DNA of 64,000 nucleotides from Ecdyonurus torrentis (taxonomy: Eukaryota; Arthropoda; Insecta; Ephemeroptera; Heptageniidae): assembly GCA_949318235.1 (NCBI GenBank), contig OX439132.1:1999636-2063635 (forward strand), in the 5' to 3' direction. Position 1 is the first letter of the stretch, and every line of letters begins with the position of its first letter. Positions 51,277-63,702 of this stretch are shown piece by piece. The position numbers and the translations under genes are program-made. A model generated the notes under the pieces. The model saw nothing but the letters and a program-made list of their open reading frames with translations. It did not search any database and had not been told where the DNA came from.

Positions 51277-53348
51277 GCATCGCATAATACACACATCTAT
51301 GTTTGTGAGCAAGCAGTGAGGGTCCCCACCGATCTTGAAATCTCGTTTTTTTTCATGGCACAATGTTTTTGTATTTTACATAATGCTTTCATATGTTTTT
51401 AATATAGTAAAAAGTGAAAATTTTGAGATTAAACGATCGGTAAAAAAAAGCTTCACATAATACACACGTTTGTTTGTAACAAAGCTGTAGGCGTCCGAAC
51501 CTATTAGGAAATCTCGTTTAATTCCCTGTCTTGATGTTAACGTATTTTACATAAGCCTTTTATGTGTTTGTTTGACCGTATTTTAGAGAAAATATTATGT
51601 TAAAGGAATCTGTAAAATATTACACAAGATATACACACACCTATGTTTGTGTGTGGGTAGTACAAATCCCAATCTATGTTGAAAATTAGTTTTGAATCCT
51701 AGCGCGATGTTTTTGTATTTTTCATAAGCCATAATTATGTATTTAAGATAATATTAAGTAAGAATATTATGTTTAAAGAATATTTAAAATAGGCATTGCA
51801 TAATACACACATCTATGTTTGTGAGCAAACAGTGAGGGTCCTTACCGATCTTGAAATCTTGTTTTATTTCATGGCGCAATGTTTTTGTATTTTACTTAAT
51901 GCATTCATATGTTTTTTAAATCGTAAAAAGTGATAATTTTGTGATTAAACGATCGGTAAAAACAAGCTTCACATAATACACACACGTATGTTTGTAAGAA
52001 AGCTGTAGGCGTCCGAACCTATTAGGAAATCTCGTTTAATTCCCTGTCTTGATGTTTATGTATTTTACATAAGCAATTTATGTGTTTTTTTGACCGTAAT
52101 TTAGAGAAAATATTATGTTAAAGGAATCTGTAAAACATAACACAAGATATACACACACCTATGTTTGTGTGTGGGTAGTTCAAATCCCAATCTATGTTGA
52201 AAATTAGTTTTGAATCCTAGCGCGATGTTTTTGTATTTTTCATAAGCCATAATTATGTATTTAAGATAATATTAAGTAAAAATATTATGTTTAAAGAATA
52301 TTTAAAATAGGAATTGCATAATACACACATCTATGTTTGTGAGCAAGCAGTGAGGGTCCCCACCGATCTTGAAATCTTGTTTTATTTCATGGCGCAATGT
52401 TTTTGTATTTTACTTAATGCATTCATATGTTTTTTAGATCGTAAAAAGTGAAAATTTTGTGATTAAACGATCGGTAAAAAAAAGCTTCACATAATACACA
52501 CACGTATGTTTGTAAGAAAGCTGTAGGCGTCCGAACCTATAAGGAAATCTCGTTTAATTCCCTGTCTTGATGTTTATGTATTTTACATAAGCCTTTTATG
52601 TGTTTGTTTGACCGTACTTTAGAGAAAATATTATGTTAAAGGAATCTGTAAAATATAACACAAGATATACACACACCTATGTTTGTGTGTGGGTAGTACA
52701 AATCCCAATCTATGTTGAAAATTAGTTTTGAATTCTAGCGCGATGTTTTTGTATTTTTCATAAGCCATAATTATGTATTTAAGATAATATTAAGTAAAAA
52801 TATTATGTTTAAAGAATATTTAAAATAGGAATTGCATAATACACACATCTATGTTTGTAAGCAAGCAGTGAGGGTCCCCACCGATCTTGAAATCTTGTTT
52901 TATTTCATGGCGCAATGTTATTGTATTTTACTTAAATGCATTCATATGTTTTTTAGATCGTAAAAAGTAAAAATTTTGTGATTAAACGATCGGTAAAAAC
53001 AAGCTTCACATAATACACACACGTATGTTTGTAAGAAAGCTGTAGGCGTCCGAACCTATTAGGAAATCTCGTTTAATTCCCTGTCTTGATGTTTATGTAT
53101 TTTACATAAGCCTTTTATGTGTTTGTTTGACCGTATTTTAGAGAAAATATTATGTTAAAGGAATCTGTAAAATATAACACAAGATATACACACACCTATG
53201 TTTGTGTGTGGGTAGTACAAATCCCAATCTATGTTGAAAATTAGTTTTGAATCCTAGCGCGATGTTTTTGTATTTTTCATAAGCCATAATTATGTATTTA
53301 AGATAATATTAAGTAAAAATATTATGTTTAAAGAATAGGTAAAAATAG
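51277..53348. repeat. Higher-order repeat T-K-E1-E2, copy 2 of the 2072-bp duplication
   Basis: Starts are 51277, 51793, 52311 and 52829, each 2072 bp after its partner. It shares the private variants of copy 1 and adds GTAGTTCAAATCC near 52178, TTTGTAAGCAAGC near 52856 and AAAGTAAAAATTTTG in the last unit. Confidence 0.89.
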
Positions 53349-54900
53349 GCATCGCATAATACACACATCTATGTTTGTGAGCAAGCAGTGAGGGTCCCCA
53401 CCGATCTTGAAATCTCGTTTTTTTTCATGGCACAATGTTTTTGTATTTTACATAATGCTTTCATATGTTTTTAATATAGTAAAAAGTGAAAATTTTGAGA
53501 TTAAACGATCGGTAAAAAAAAGCTTCACATAATACACACGTTTGTTTGTAACAAAGCTGTAGGCGTCCGAACCTATTAGGAAATCTCGTTTAATTCCCTG
53601 TCTTGATGTTAACGTATTTTACATAAGCCTTTTATGTGTTTGTTTGACCGTATTTTAGAGAAAATATTATGTTAAAGGAATCTGTAAAATATTACACAAG
53701 ATATACACACACCTATGTTTGTGTGTGGGTAGTACAAATCCCAATCTATGTTGAAAATTAGTTTTGAATCCTAGCGCGATGTTTTTGTATTTTTCATAAG
53801 CCATAATTATGTATTTAAGATAATATTAAGTAAAAATATTATGTTTAAAGAATATTTAAAATAGGAATTGCATAATACACACATCTATGTTTGTGAGCAA
53901 GCAGTGAGGGTCCCCACCGATCTTGAAATCTTGTTTTATTTCATGGCGCAATGTTTTTGTATTTTACTTAATGCATTCATATGTTTTTTAGATCGTAAAA
54001 AGTAAAAATTTTGTGATTAAACGATCGGTAAAAACAAGCTTCACATAATACACACACGTATGTTTGTAAGAAAGCTGTAGGCGTCCGAACCTATTAGGAA
54101 ATCTCGTTTAATTCCCTGTCTTGATGTTTATGTATTTTACATAAGCAATTTATGTGTTTTTTTGACCGTAATTTAGAGAAAATATTATGTTAAAGGAATC
54201 TGTAAAATATAACACAAGATATACACACACCTATGTTTGTGTGTGGGTAGTACAAATCCCAATCTATGTTGAAAATTAGTTTTGAATCCTAGCGCGATGT
54301 TTTTGTATTTTTCATAAGCCATAATTATGTATTTAAGATAATATTAAGTAAAAATATTATGTTTAAAGAATATTTAAAATAGGAATTGCATAATACACAC
54401 ATCTATGTTTGTGAGCAAGCAGTGAGGGTCCCCACCGATCTTGAAATCTTGTTTTATTTCATGGCGCAATGTTTTTGTATTTTACTTAATGCATTCATAT
54501 GTTTTTTAGATCGTAAAAAGTAAAAATTTTGTGATTAAACGATCGGTAAAAAAAAGCTTCACATAATACACACACGTATGTTTGTAAGAAAGCTGTAGGC
54601 GTCCGAACCTATAAGGAAATCTCGTTTAATTCCCTGTCTTGATGTTTATGTATTTTACATAAGCCTTTTATGTGTTTGTTTGACCGTACTTTAGAGAAAA
54701 TATTATGTTAAAGGAATCTGTAAAATATAACACAAGATATACACACACCTATGTTTGTGTGTGGGTAGTACAAATCCCAATCTATGTTGAAAATTAGTTT
54801 TGAATCCTAGCGCGATGTTTTTGTATTTTTCATAAGCCATAATTATGTATTTAAGATAATATTAAGTAAAAATATTATGTTTAAAGAATATTTAAAATAG
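53349..54900. repeat. Three trimers T, E/K, E1
   Basis: Starts are 53349, 53865 and 54383. T is canonical. Unit 53865 has an E-type A (with GTAAAAAT) and an AGCAATTTATGTG monomer B. Unit 54383 has E1-type CCTATAAGG and CCGTACTTT but GAATCC in C. Confidence 0.86.
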
Positions 54901-57900
54901 GAATTGCATAATACACACATCTATGTTTGTGAGCAAGCAGTGAGGGTCCCCACCGATCTTGAAATCTTGTTTTATTTCATGGCGCAATGTTTTTGTATTT
55001 TACATAATGCATTCAATTTTTTTTAGATAGTAAAAAGTGAAAATGTTGTGATTAAACGAACGGTAAAAAAAAGCTTCACATAATACACACACGTATGTTT
55101 GTAACAAAGCTGTAGGCGTCCGAACTTATTAGGAAATCTCGTTTAATTCCCTGTCTTGATGTTTATGTATTTTACATAAGCCTTCTATGTGTTTGTTTGA
55201 CCGTATTTTAGAGAAAATATTATGTTAAAGGAATCTGTAAAATATAACACAAGATATACACACACCTATGTTTGTGTGTGAGTAGTACAAATCCCAATCT
55301 ATGTTGAAAATTAGTTTTGAATCCTAGCGCGATGTTTTTGTATTTTTTATAAGCCATAATTATGTATTTAAGCTAATATTAAGTAAAAATATTATGTTTA
55401 AAGAATAGGTAAAAATAGGCATCGCATAATACACACATCTATGTTTGTGAGCAAGCAGTGAGGGTCCCCACCGATCTTGAAATCTTGTTTTATTTCATGG
55501 CGCAATGTTTTTGTATTTTACTTAATGCATTCATATGTTTTTTAGATCGTAAAAAGTGATAATTTTGTGATTAAACGATCGGTAAAAACAAGCTTCACAT
55601 AATACACACACGTATGTTTGTAAGAAAGCTGTAGGCGTCCGAACCTATTAGGAAATCTTGTTTATTTCCCTGTCTTGATGTTTATGTATTTTACATAAGC
55701 CTTTTATGTGTTTGTTTGACCGTATTTTAGAGAAAATATTATGTTAAAGGAATCTGTAAAATATAACACAAGATATACACACACCTATGTTTGTGTGTGG
55801 GTAGTACAAATCCCAATCTATGTTGAAAATTAGTTTTGAATCCTAGCGCGATGTTTTTGTATTTTTCATAAGCCATAATTATGTATTTAAGATAATATTA
55901 AGTAAAAATATTATGTTTAAAGAATATTTAAAATAGGAATTGCATAATACACACATCTATGTTTGTGAGCAAGCAGTGAGGGTCCCCACCGATCTTGAAA
56001 TCTTGTTTTATTTCATGGCGCAATGTTTTTGTATTTTACTTAATGCATTCATATGTTTTTTAGATCGTAAAAAGTGAAAATTTTGTGATTAAACGATCGG
56101 TAAAAACAAGCTTCACATAATACACACACGTATGTTTGTAAGAAAGCTGTAGGCGTCCGAACCTATTAGGAAATCTCGTTTAATTCCCTGTCTTGATGTT
56201 TATGTATTTTACATAAGCCTTTTATGTGTTTGTTTGACCGTATTTTAGAGAAAATATTATGTTAAAGGAATCTGTAAAATATAACACAAGATATACACAC
56301 ACCTATGTTTGTGTGTGGGTAGTACAAATCCCAATCTATGTTGAAAATTAGTTTTGAATCCTAGCGCGATGTTTTTGTATTTTTCATAAGCCATAATTAT
56401 GTATTTAAGATAATATTAAGTAAAAATATTATGTTTAAAGAATAGGTAAAAATAGGCATCGCATAATACACACATCTATGTTTGTGAGCAAGCAGTGAGG
56501 GTCCCCACCGATCTTGAAATCTCGTTTTTTTTCATGGCACAATGTTTTTGTATTTTACATAATGCTTTCATATGTTTTTAATATAGTAAAAAGTGAAAAT
56601 TTTGAGATTAAACGATCGGTAAAAAAAAGCTTCACATAATACACACGTTTGTTTGTAACAAAGCTGTAGGCGTCCGAACCTATTAGGAAATCTCGTTTAA
56701 TTCCCTGTCTTGATGTTAACGTATTTTACATAAGCCTTTTATGTGTTTGTTTGACCGTATTTTAGAGAAAATATTATGTTAAAGGAATCTGTAAAATATT
56801 ACACAAGATATACACACACCTATGTTTGTGTGTGGGTAGTACAAATCCCAATCTATGTTGAAAATTAGTTTTGAATCCTAGCGCGATGTTTTTGTATTTT
56901 TCATAAGCCATAATTATGTATTTAAGATAATATTAAGTAAAAATATTATGTTTAAAGAATATTTAAAATAGGCATTGCATAATACACACATCTATGTTTG
57001 TGAGCAAACAGTGAGGGTCCTTACCGATCTTGAAATCTTGTTTTATTTCATGGCGCAATGTTTTTGTATTTTACTTAATGCATTCATATGTTTTTTAAAT
57101 CGTAAAAAGTAAAAATTTTGTGATTAAACGATCGGTAAAAACAAGCTTCACATAATACACACACGTATGTTTGTAAGAAAGCTGTAGGCGTCCGAACCTA
57201 TTAGGAAATCTCGTTTAATTCCCTGTCTTGATGTTTATGTATTTTACATAAGCAATTTATGTGTTTTTTTGACCGTAATTTAGAAAAAATATTATGTTAA
57301 AGGAATCTGTAAAATATAACACAAGATATACACACACCTATGTTTGTGTGTGGGTAGTACAAATCCCAATCTATGTTGAAAATTAGTTTTGAATCCTAGC
57401 GCGATGTTTTTGTATTTTTCATAAGCCATAATTATGTATTTAAGATAATATTAAGTAAAAATATTATGTTTAAAGAATATTTAAAATAGGAATTGCATAA
57501 TACACACATCTATGTTTGTGAGCAAGCAGTGAGGGTCCCCACCGATCTTGAAATCTTGTTTTATTTCATGGCGCAATGTTTTTGTATTTTACTTAATGCA
57601 TTCATATGTTTTTTAGATCGTAAAAAGTGAAAATTTTGTGATTAAACGATCGGTAAAAAAAAGCTTCACATAATACACACACGTATGTTTGTAAGAAAGC
57701 TGTAGGCGTCCGAACCTATAAGGAAATCTCGTTTAATTCCCTGTCTTGATGTTTATGTATTTTACATAAGCCTTTTATGTGTTTGTTTGACCGTACTTTA
57801 GAGAAAATATTATGTTAAAGGAATCTGTAAAATATAACACAAGATATACCCACACCTATGTTTGTGTGTGGGTAGTACAAATCCCAATCTATGTTGAAAA

Positions 57901-58523
57901 TTAGTTTTGAATTCTAGCGCGATGTTTTTGTATTTTTCATAAGCCATAATTATGTATTTAAGATAATATTAAGTAAAAATATTATGTTTAAAGAATATTT
58001 AAAATAGGAATTGCATAATACACACATCTATGTTTGTGAGCAAGCAGTGAGGGTCCCCACCGATCTTGAAATCTTGTTTTATTTCATGGCGCAATGTTTT
58101 TGTATTTTACTTAATGCATTCATATGTTTTTTAGATCGCAAAAAGTGAAAATTTTGTGATTAAACGATCGGTAAAAAAAAGCTTCACATAATACACACGT
58201 TTGTTTGTAACAAAGCTGTAGGCGTCCGAACCTATTAGGAAATCTCGTTTAATTCCCTGTCTTGATGTTAACGTATTTTACATAAGCCTTTTATGTGTTT
58301 GTTTGACCGTATTTTAGAGAAAATATTATGTTAAAGGAATCTGTAAAATATTACACAAGATATACACACACCTATGTTTGTGTGTGGGTAGTACAAATCC
58401 CAATCTATGTTGAAAATTAGTTTTGAATCCTAGCGCGATGTTTTTGTATTTTTCATAAGCCATAATTATGTATTTAAGATAATATTAAGTAAAAATATTA
58501 TGTTTAAAGAATATTTAAAATAG
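54901..58523. repeat. Seven-trimer block C-D-E2-T-K-E1-fusion, partner of 58524-63702
   Basis: Starts are 54901, 55419, 55937, 56456, 56972, 57490 and 58008. Private variants shared downstream: AAATCTTGTTTATTTCC in D, TTTAGAAAAAATATT in K, TATACCCACACC in E1, and ATCGCAAAAAG in the last unit. Unit 58008 (516 bp) starts as E2 and becomes T between about 58160 and 58193 (GTGATT before, short CA box with ACACACGTTTG after). Confidence 0.88.
57847..57874. repeat. Extended inverted repeat variant in monomer C (E1 unit 57490)
   Basis: One A-to-C change gives TACCCACAC (57847-57855) and GTGTGGGTA (57866-57874), a perfect 9-bp dyad around a 10-nt loop. The usual copy has 7-bp arms in another register. 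The change spread to one further unit (63023-63050) with its block. Confidence 0.8.
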
Positions 58524-60078
58524 GAATTGCATAATACACACATCTATGTTTGTGAGCAAGCAGTGAGGGTCCCCACCGATCTTGAAATCTTGTTTTATTT
58601 CATGGCGCAATGTTTTTGTATTTTACATAATGCATTCAATTTTTTTTAGATAGTAAAAAGTGAAAATGTTGTGATTAAACGAACGGTAAAAAAAAGCTTC
58701 ACATAATACACACACGTATGTTTGTAACAAAGCTGTAGGCGTCCGAACTTATTAGGAAATCTCGTTTAATTCCCTGTCTTGATGTTTATGTATTTTACAT
58801 AAGCCTTCTATGTGTTTGTTTGACCGTATTTTAGAGAAAATATTATGTTAAAGGAATCTGTAAAATATAACACAAGATATACACACACCTATGTTTGTGT
58901 GTGAGTAGTACAAATCCCAATCTATGTTGAAAATTAGTTTTGAATCCTAGCGCGATGTTTTTGTATTTTTTATAAGCCATAATTATGTATTTAAGCTAAT
59001 ATTAAGTAAAAATATTATGTTTAAAGAATAGGTAAAAATAGGCATCGCATAATACACACATCTATGTTTGTGAGCAAGCAGTGAGGGTCCCCACCGATCT
59101 TGAAATCTTGTTTTATTTCATGGCGCAATGTTTTTGTATTTTACTTAATGCATTCATATGTTTTTTAGATCGTAAAAAGTGATAATTTTGTGATTAAACG
59201 ATCGGTAAAAACAAGCTTCACATAATACACACACGTATGTTTGTAAGAAAGCTGTAGGCGTCCGAACCTATTAGGAAATCTTGTTTATTTCCCTGTCTTG
59301 ATGTTTATGTATTTTACATAAGCCTTTTATGTGTTTGTTTGACCGTATTTTAGAGAAAATATTATGTTAAAGGAATCTGTAAAATATAACACAAGATATA
59401 CACACACCTATGTTTGTGTGTGGGTAGTACAAATCCCAATCTATGTTGAAAATTAGTTTTGAATCCTAGCGCGATGTTTTTGTATTTTTCATAAGCCATA
59501 ATTATGTATTTAAGATAATATTAAGTAAAAATATTATGTTTAAAGAATATTTAAAATAGGAATTGCATAATACACACATCTATGTTTGTGAGCAAGCAGT
59601 GAGGGTCCCCACCGATCTTGAAATCTTGTTTTATTTCATGGCGCAATGTTTTTGTATTTTACTTAATGCATTCATATGTTTTTTAGATCGTAAAAAGTGA
59701 AAATTTTGTGATTAAACGATCGGTAAAAACAAGCTTCACATAATACACACACGTATGTTTGTAAGAAAGCTGTAGGCGTCCGAACCTATTAGGAAATCTC
59801 GTTTAATTCCCTGTCTTGATGTTTATGTATTTTACATAAGCCTTTTATGTGTTTGTTTGACCGTATTTTAGAGAAAATATTATGTTAAAGGAATCTGTAA
59901 AATATAACACAAGATATACACACACCTATGTTTGTGTGTGGGTAGTACAAATCCCAATCTATGTTGAAAATTAGTTTTGAATCCTAGCGCGATGTTTTTG
60001 TATTTTTCATAAGCCATAATTATGTATTTAAGATAATATTAAGTAAAAATATTATGTTTAAAGAATAGGTAAAAATAG
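58524..60078. repeat. Three trimers C-D-E2, copy of 54901-56455
   Basis: Starts are 58524, 59042 and 59560. Offset to the partner block is 3623 bp. C-class AACGAACGG, CCTTCTATG and GTGTGAGTAG and D-class GTGATAAT with TTGTTTATTTCC are all present. Confidence 0.87.
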
Positions 60079-61631
60079 GCATCGCATAATACACACATCT
60101 ATGTTTGTGAGCAAGCAGTGAGGGTCCCCACCGATCTTGAAATCTCGTTTTTTTTCATGGCACAATGTTTTTGTATTTTACATAATGCTTTCATATGTTT
60201 TTAATATAGTAAAAAGTGAAAATTTTGAGATTAAACGATCGGTAAAAAAAAGCTTCACATAATACACACGTTTGTTTGTAACAAAGCTGTAGGCGTCCGA
60301 ACCTATTAGGAAATCTCGTTTAATTCCCTGTCTTGATGTTAACGTATTTTACATAAGCCTTTTATGTGTTTGTTTGACCGTATTTTAGAGAAAATATTAT
60401 GTTAAAGGAATCTGTAAAATATTACACAAGATATACACACACCTATGTTTGTGTGTGGGTAGTACAAATCCCAATCTATGTTGAAAATTAGTTTTGAATC
60501 CTAGCGCGATGTTTTTGTATTTTTCATAAGCCATAATTATGTATTTAAGATAATATTAAGTAAAAATATTATGTTTAAAGAATATTTAAAATAGGCATTG
60601 CATAATACACACATCTATGTTTGTGAGCAAACAGTGAGGGTCCTTACCGATCTTGAAATCTTGTTTTATTTCATGGCGCAATGTTTTTGTATTTTACTTA
60701 ATGCATTCATATGTTTTTTAAATCGTAAAAAGTAAAAATTTTGTGATTAAACGATCGGTAAAAACAAGCTTCACATAATACACACACGTATGTTTGTAAG
60801 AAAGCTGTAGGCGTCCGAACCTATTAGGAAATCTTGTTTATTTCCCTGTCTTGATGTTTATGTATTTTACATAAGCCTTTTATGTGTTTGTTTGACCGTA
60901 TTTTAGAGAAAATATTATGTTAAAGGAATCTGTAAAATATAACACAAGATATACACACACCTATGTTTGTGTGTGGGTAGTACAAATCCCAATCTATGTT
61001 GAAAATTAGTTTTGAATCCTAGCGCGATGTTTTTGTATTTTTCATAAGCCATAATTATGTATTTAAGATAATATTAAGTAAAAATATTATGTTTAAAGAA
61101 TATTTAAAATAGGAATTGCATAATACACACATCTATGTTTGTGAGCAAGCAGTGAGGGTCCCCACCGATCTTGAAATCTTGTTTTATTTCATGGCGCAAT
61201 GTTTTTGTATTTTACTTAATGCATTCATATGTTTTTTAGATCGTAAAAAGTGAAAATTTTGTGATTAAACGATCGGTAAAAACAAGCTTCACATAATACA
61301 CACACGTATGTTTGTAAGAAAGCTGTAGGCGTCCGAACCTATTAGGAAATCTCGTTTAATTCCCTGTCTTGATGTTTATGTATTTTACATAAGCCTTTTA
61401 TGTGTTTGTTTGACCGTATTTTAGAGAAAATATTATGTTAAAGGAATCTGTAAAATATAACACAAGATATACACACACCTATGTTTGTGTGTGGGTAGTA
61501 CAAATCCCAATCTATGTTGAAAATTAGTTTTGAATCCTAGCGCGATGTTTTTGTATTTTTCATAAGCCATAATTATGTATTTAAGATAATATTAAGTAAA
61601 AATATTATGTTTAAAGAATAGGTAAAAATAG
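60079..61631. repeat. Three trimers T, K/D fusion, E2: extra block absent from the partner copy
   Basis: Starts are 60079, 60595 and 61113. Unit 60595 has a K-type monomer A (GCAAACAG, TTTTTTAAATCG) joined to the D-class monomer B of this neighbourhood (AAATCTTGTTTATTTCC, CCTTTTATG). It looks like a recombinant of K and D that added three units. The offset to the partner block changes from 3623 to 5176 bp across it. Confidence 0.86.
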
Positions 61632-63702
61632 GCATCGCATAATACACACATCTATGTTTGTGAGCAAGCAGTGAGGGTCCCCACCGATCTTGAAATCTCG
61701 TTTTTTTTCATGGCACAATGTTTTTGTATTTTACATAATGCTTTCATATGTTTTTAATATAGTAAAAAGTGAAAATTTTGAGATTAAACGATCGGTAAAA
61801 AAAAGCTTCACATAATACACACGTTTGTTTGTAACAAAGCTGTAGGCGTCCGAACCTATTAGGAAATCTCGTTTAATTCCCTGTCTTGATGTTAACGTAT
61901 TTTACATAAGCCTTTTATGTGTTTGTTTGACCGTATTTTAGAGAAAATATTATGTTAAAGGAATCTGTAAAATATTACACAAGATATACACACACCTATG
62001 TTTGTGTGTGGGTAGTACAAATCCCAATCTATGTTGAAAATTAGTTTTGAATCCTAGCGCGATGTTTTTGTATTTTTCATAAGCCATAATTATGTATTTA
62101 AGATAATATTAAGTAAAAATATTATGTTTAAAGAATATTTAAAATAGGCATTGCATAATACACACATCTATGTTTGTGAGCAAACAGTGAGGGTCCTTAC
62201 CGATCTTGAAATCTTGTTTTATTTCATGGCGCAATGTTTTTGTATTTTACTTAATGCATTCATATGTTTTTTAAATCGTAAAAAGTAAAAATTTTGTGAT
62301 TAAACGATCGGTAAAAACAAGCTTCACATAATACACACACGTATGTTTGTAAGAAAGCTGTAGGCGTCCGAACCTATTAGGAAATCTCGTTTAATTCCCT
62401 GTCTTGATGTTTATGTATTTTACATAAGCAATTTATGTGTTTTTTTGACCGTAATTTAGAAAAAATATTATGTTAAAGGAATCTGTAAAATATAACACAA
62501 GATATACACACACCTATGTTTGTGTGTGGGTAGTACAAATCCCAATCTATGTTGAAAATTAGTTTTGAATCCTAGCGCGATGTTTTTGTATTTTTCATAA
62601 GCCATAATTATGTATTTAAGATAATATTAAGTAAAAATATTATGTTTAAAGAATATTTAAAATAGGAATTGCATAATACACACATCTATGTTTGTGAGCA
62701 AGCAGTGAGGGTCCCCACCGATCTTGAAATCTTGTTTTATTTCATGGCGCAATGTTTTTGTATTTTACTTAATGCATTCATATGTTTTTTAGATCGTAAA
62801 AAGTGAAAATTTTGTGATTAAACGATCGGTAAAAAAAAGCTTCACATAATACACACACGTATGTTTGTAAGAAAGCTGTAGGCGTCCGAACCTATAAGGA
62901 AATCTCGTTTAATTCCCTGTCTTGATGTTTATGTATTTTACATAAGCCTTTTATGTGTTTGTTTGACCGTACTTTAGAGAAAATATTATGTTAAAGGAAT
63001 CTGTAAAATATAACACAAGATATACCCACACCTATGTTTGTGTGTGGGTAGTACAAATCCCAATCTATGTTGAAAATTAGTTTTGAATTCTAGCGCGATG
63101 TTTTTGTATTTTTCATAAGCCATAATTATGTATTTAAGATAATATTAAGTAAAAATATTATGTTTAAAGAATATTTAAAATAGGAATTGCATAATACACA
63201 CATCTATGTTTGTGAGCAAGCAGTGAGGGTCCCCACCGATCTTGAAATCTTGTTTTATTTCATGGCGCAATGTTTTTGTATTTTACTTAATGCATTCATA
63301 TGTTTTTTAGATCGCAAAAAGTGAAAATTTTGTGATTAAACGATCGGTAAAAACAAGCTTCACATAATACACACACGTATGTTTGTAAGAAAGCTGTAGG
63401 CGTCCGAACCTATTAGGAAATCTCGTTTAATTCCCTGTCTTGATGTTTATGTATTTTACATAAGCCTTTTATGTGTTTGTTTGACCGTATTTTAGAGAAA
63501 ATATTATGTTAAAGGAATCTGTAAAATATAACACAAGATATACACACACCTATGTTTGTGTGTGGGTAGTACAAATCCCAATCTATGTTGAAAATTAGTT
63601 TTGAATCCTAGCGCGATGTTTTTGTATTTTTCATAAGCCATAATTATGTATTTAAGATAATATTAAGTAAAAATATTATGTTTAAAGAATAGGTAAAAAT
63701 AG
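61632..63702. repeat. Canonical higher-order repeat T-K-E1-E2
   Basis: Starts are 61632, 62148, 62666 and 63184. Shares TTTAGAAAAAATATT, TATACCCACACC and ATCGCAAAAAG with 56972-58160 (offset 5176 bp). Here the E2 unit with ATCGCAAAAAG is intact, whereas at 58008 it is fused to T. Confidence 0.88.
63023..63050. repeat. Extended inverted repeat variant in monomer C (E1 unit 62666)
   Basis: Second copy of the 9-bp dyad TACCCACAC (63023-63031) and GTGTGGGTA (63042-63050), offset 5176 bp from the first and on the same duplicated block. Confidence 0.8.
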
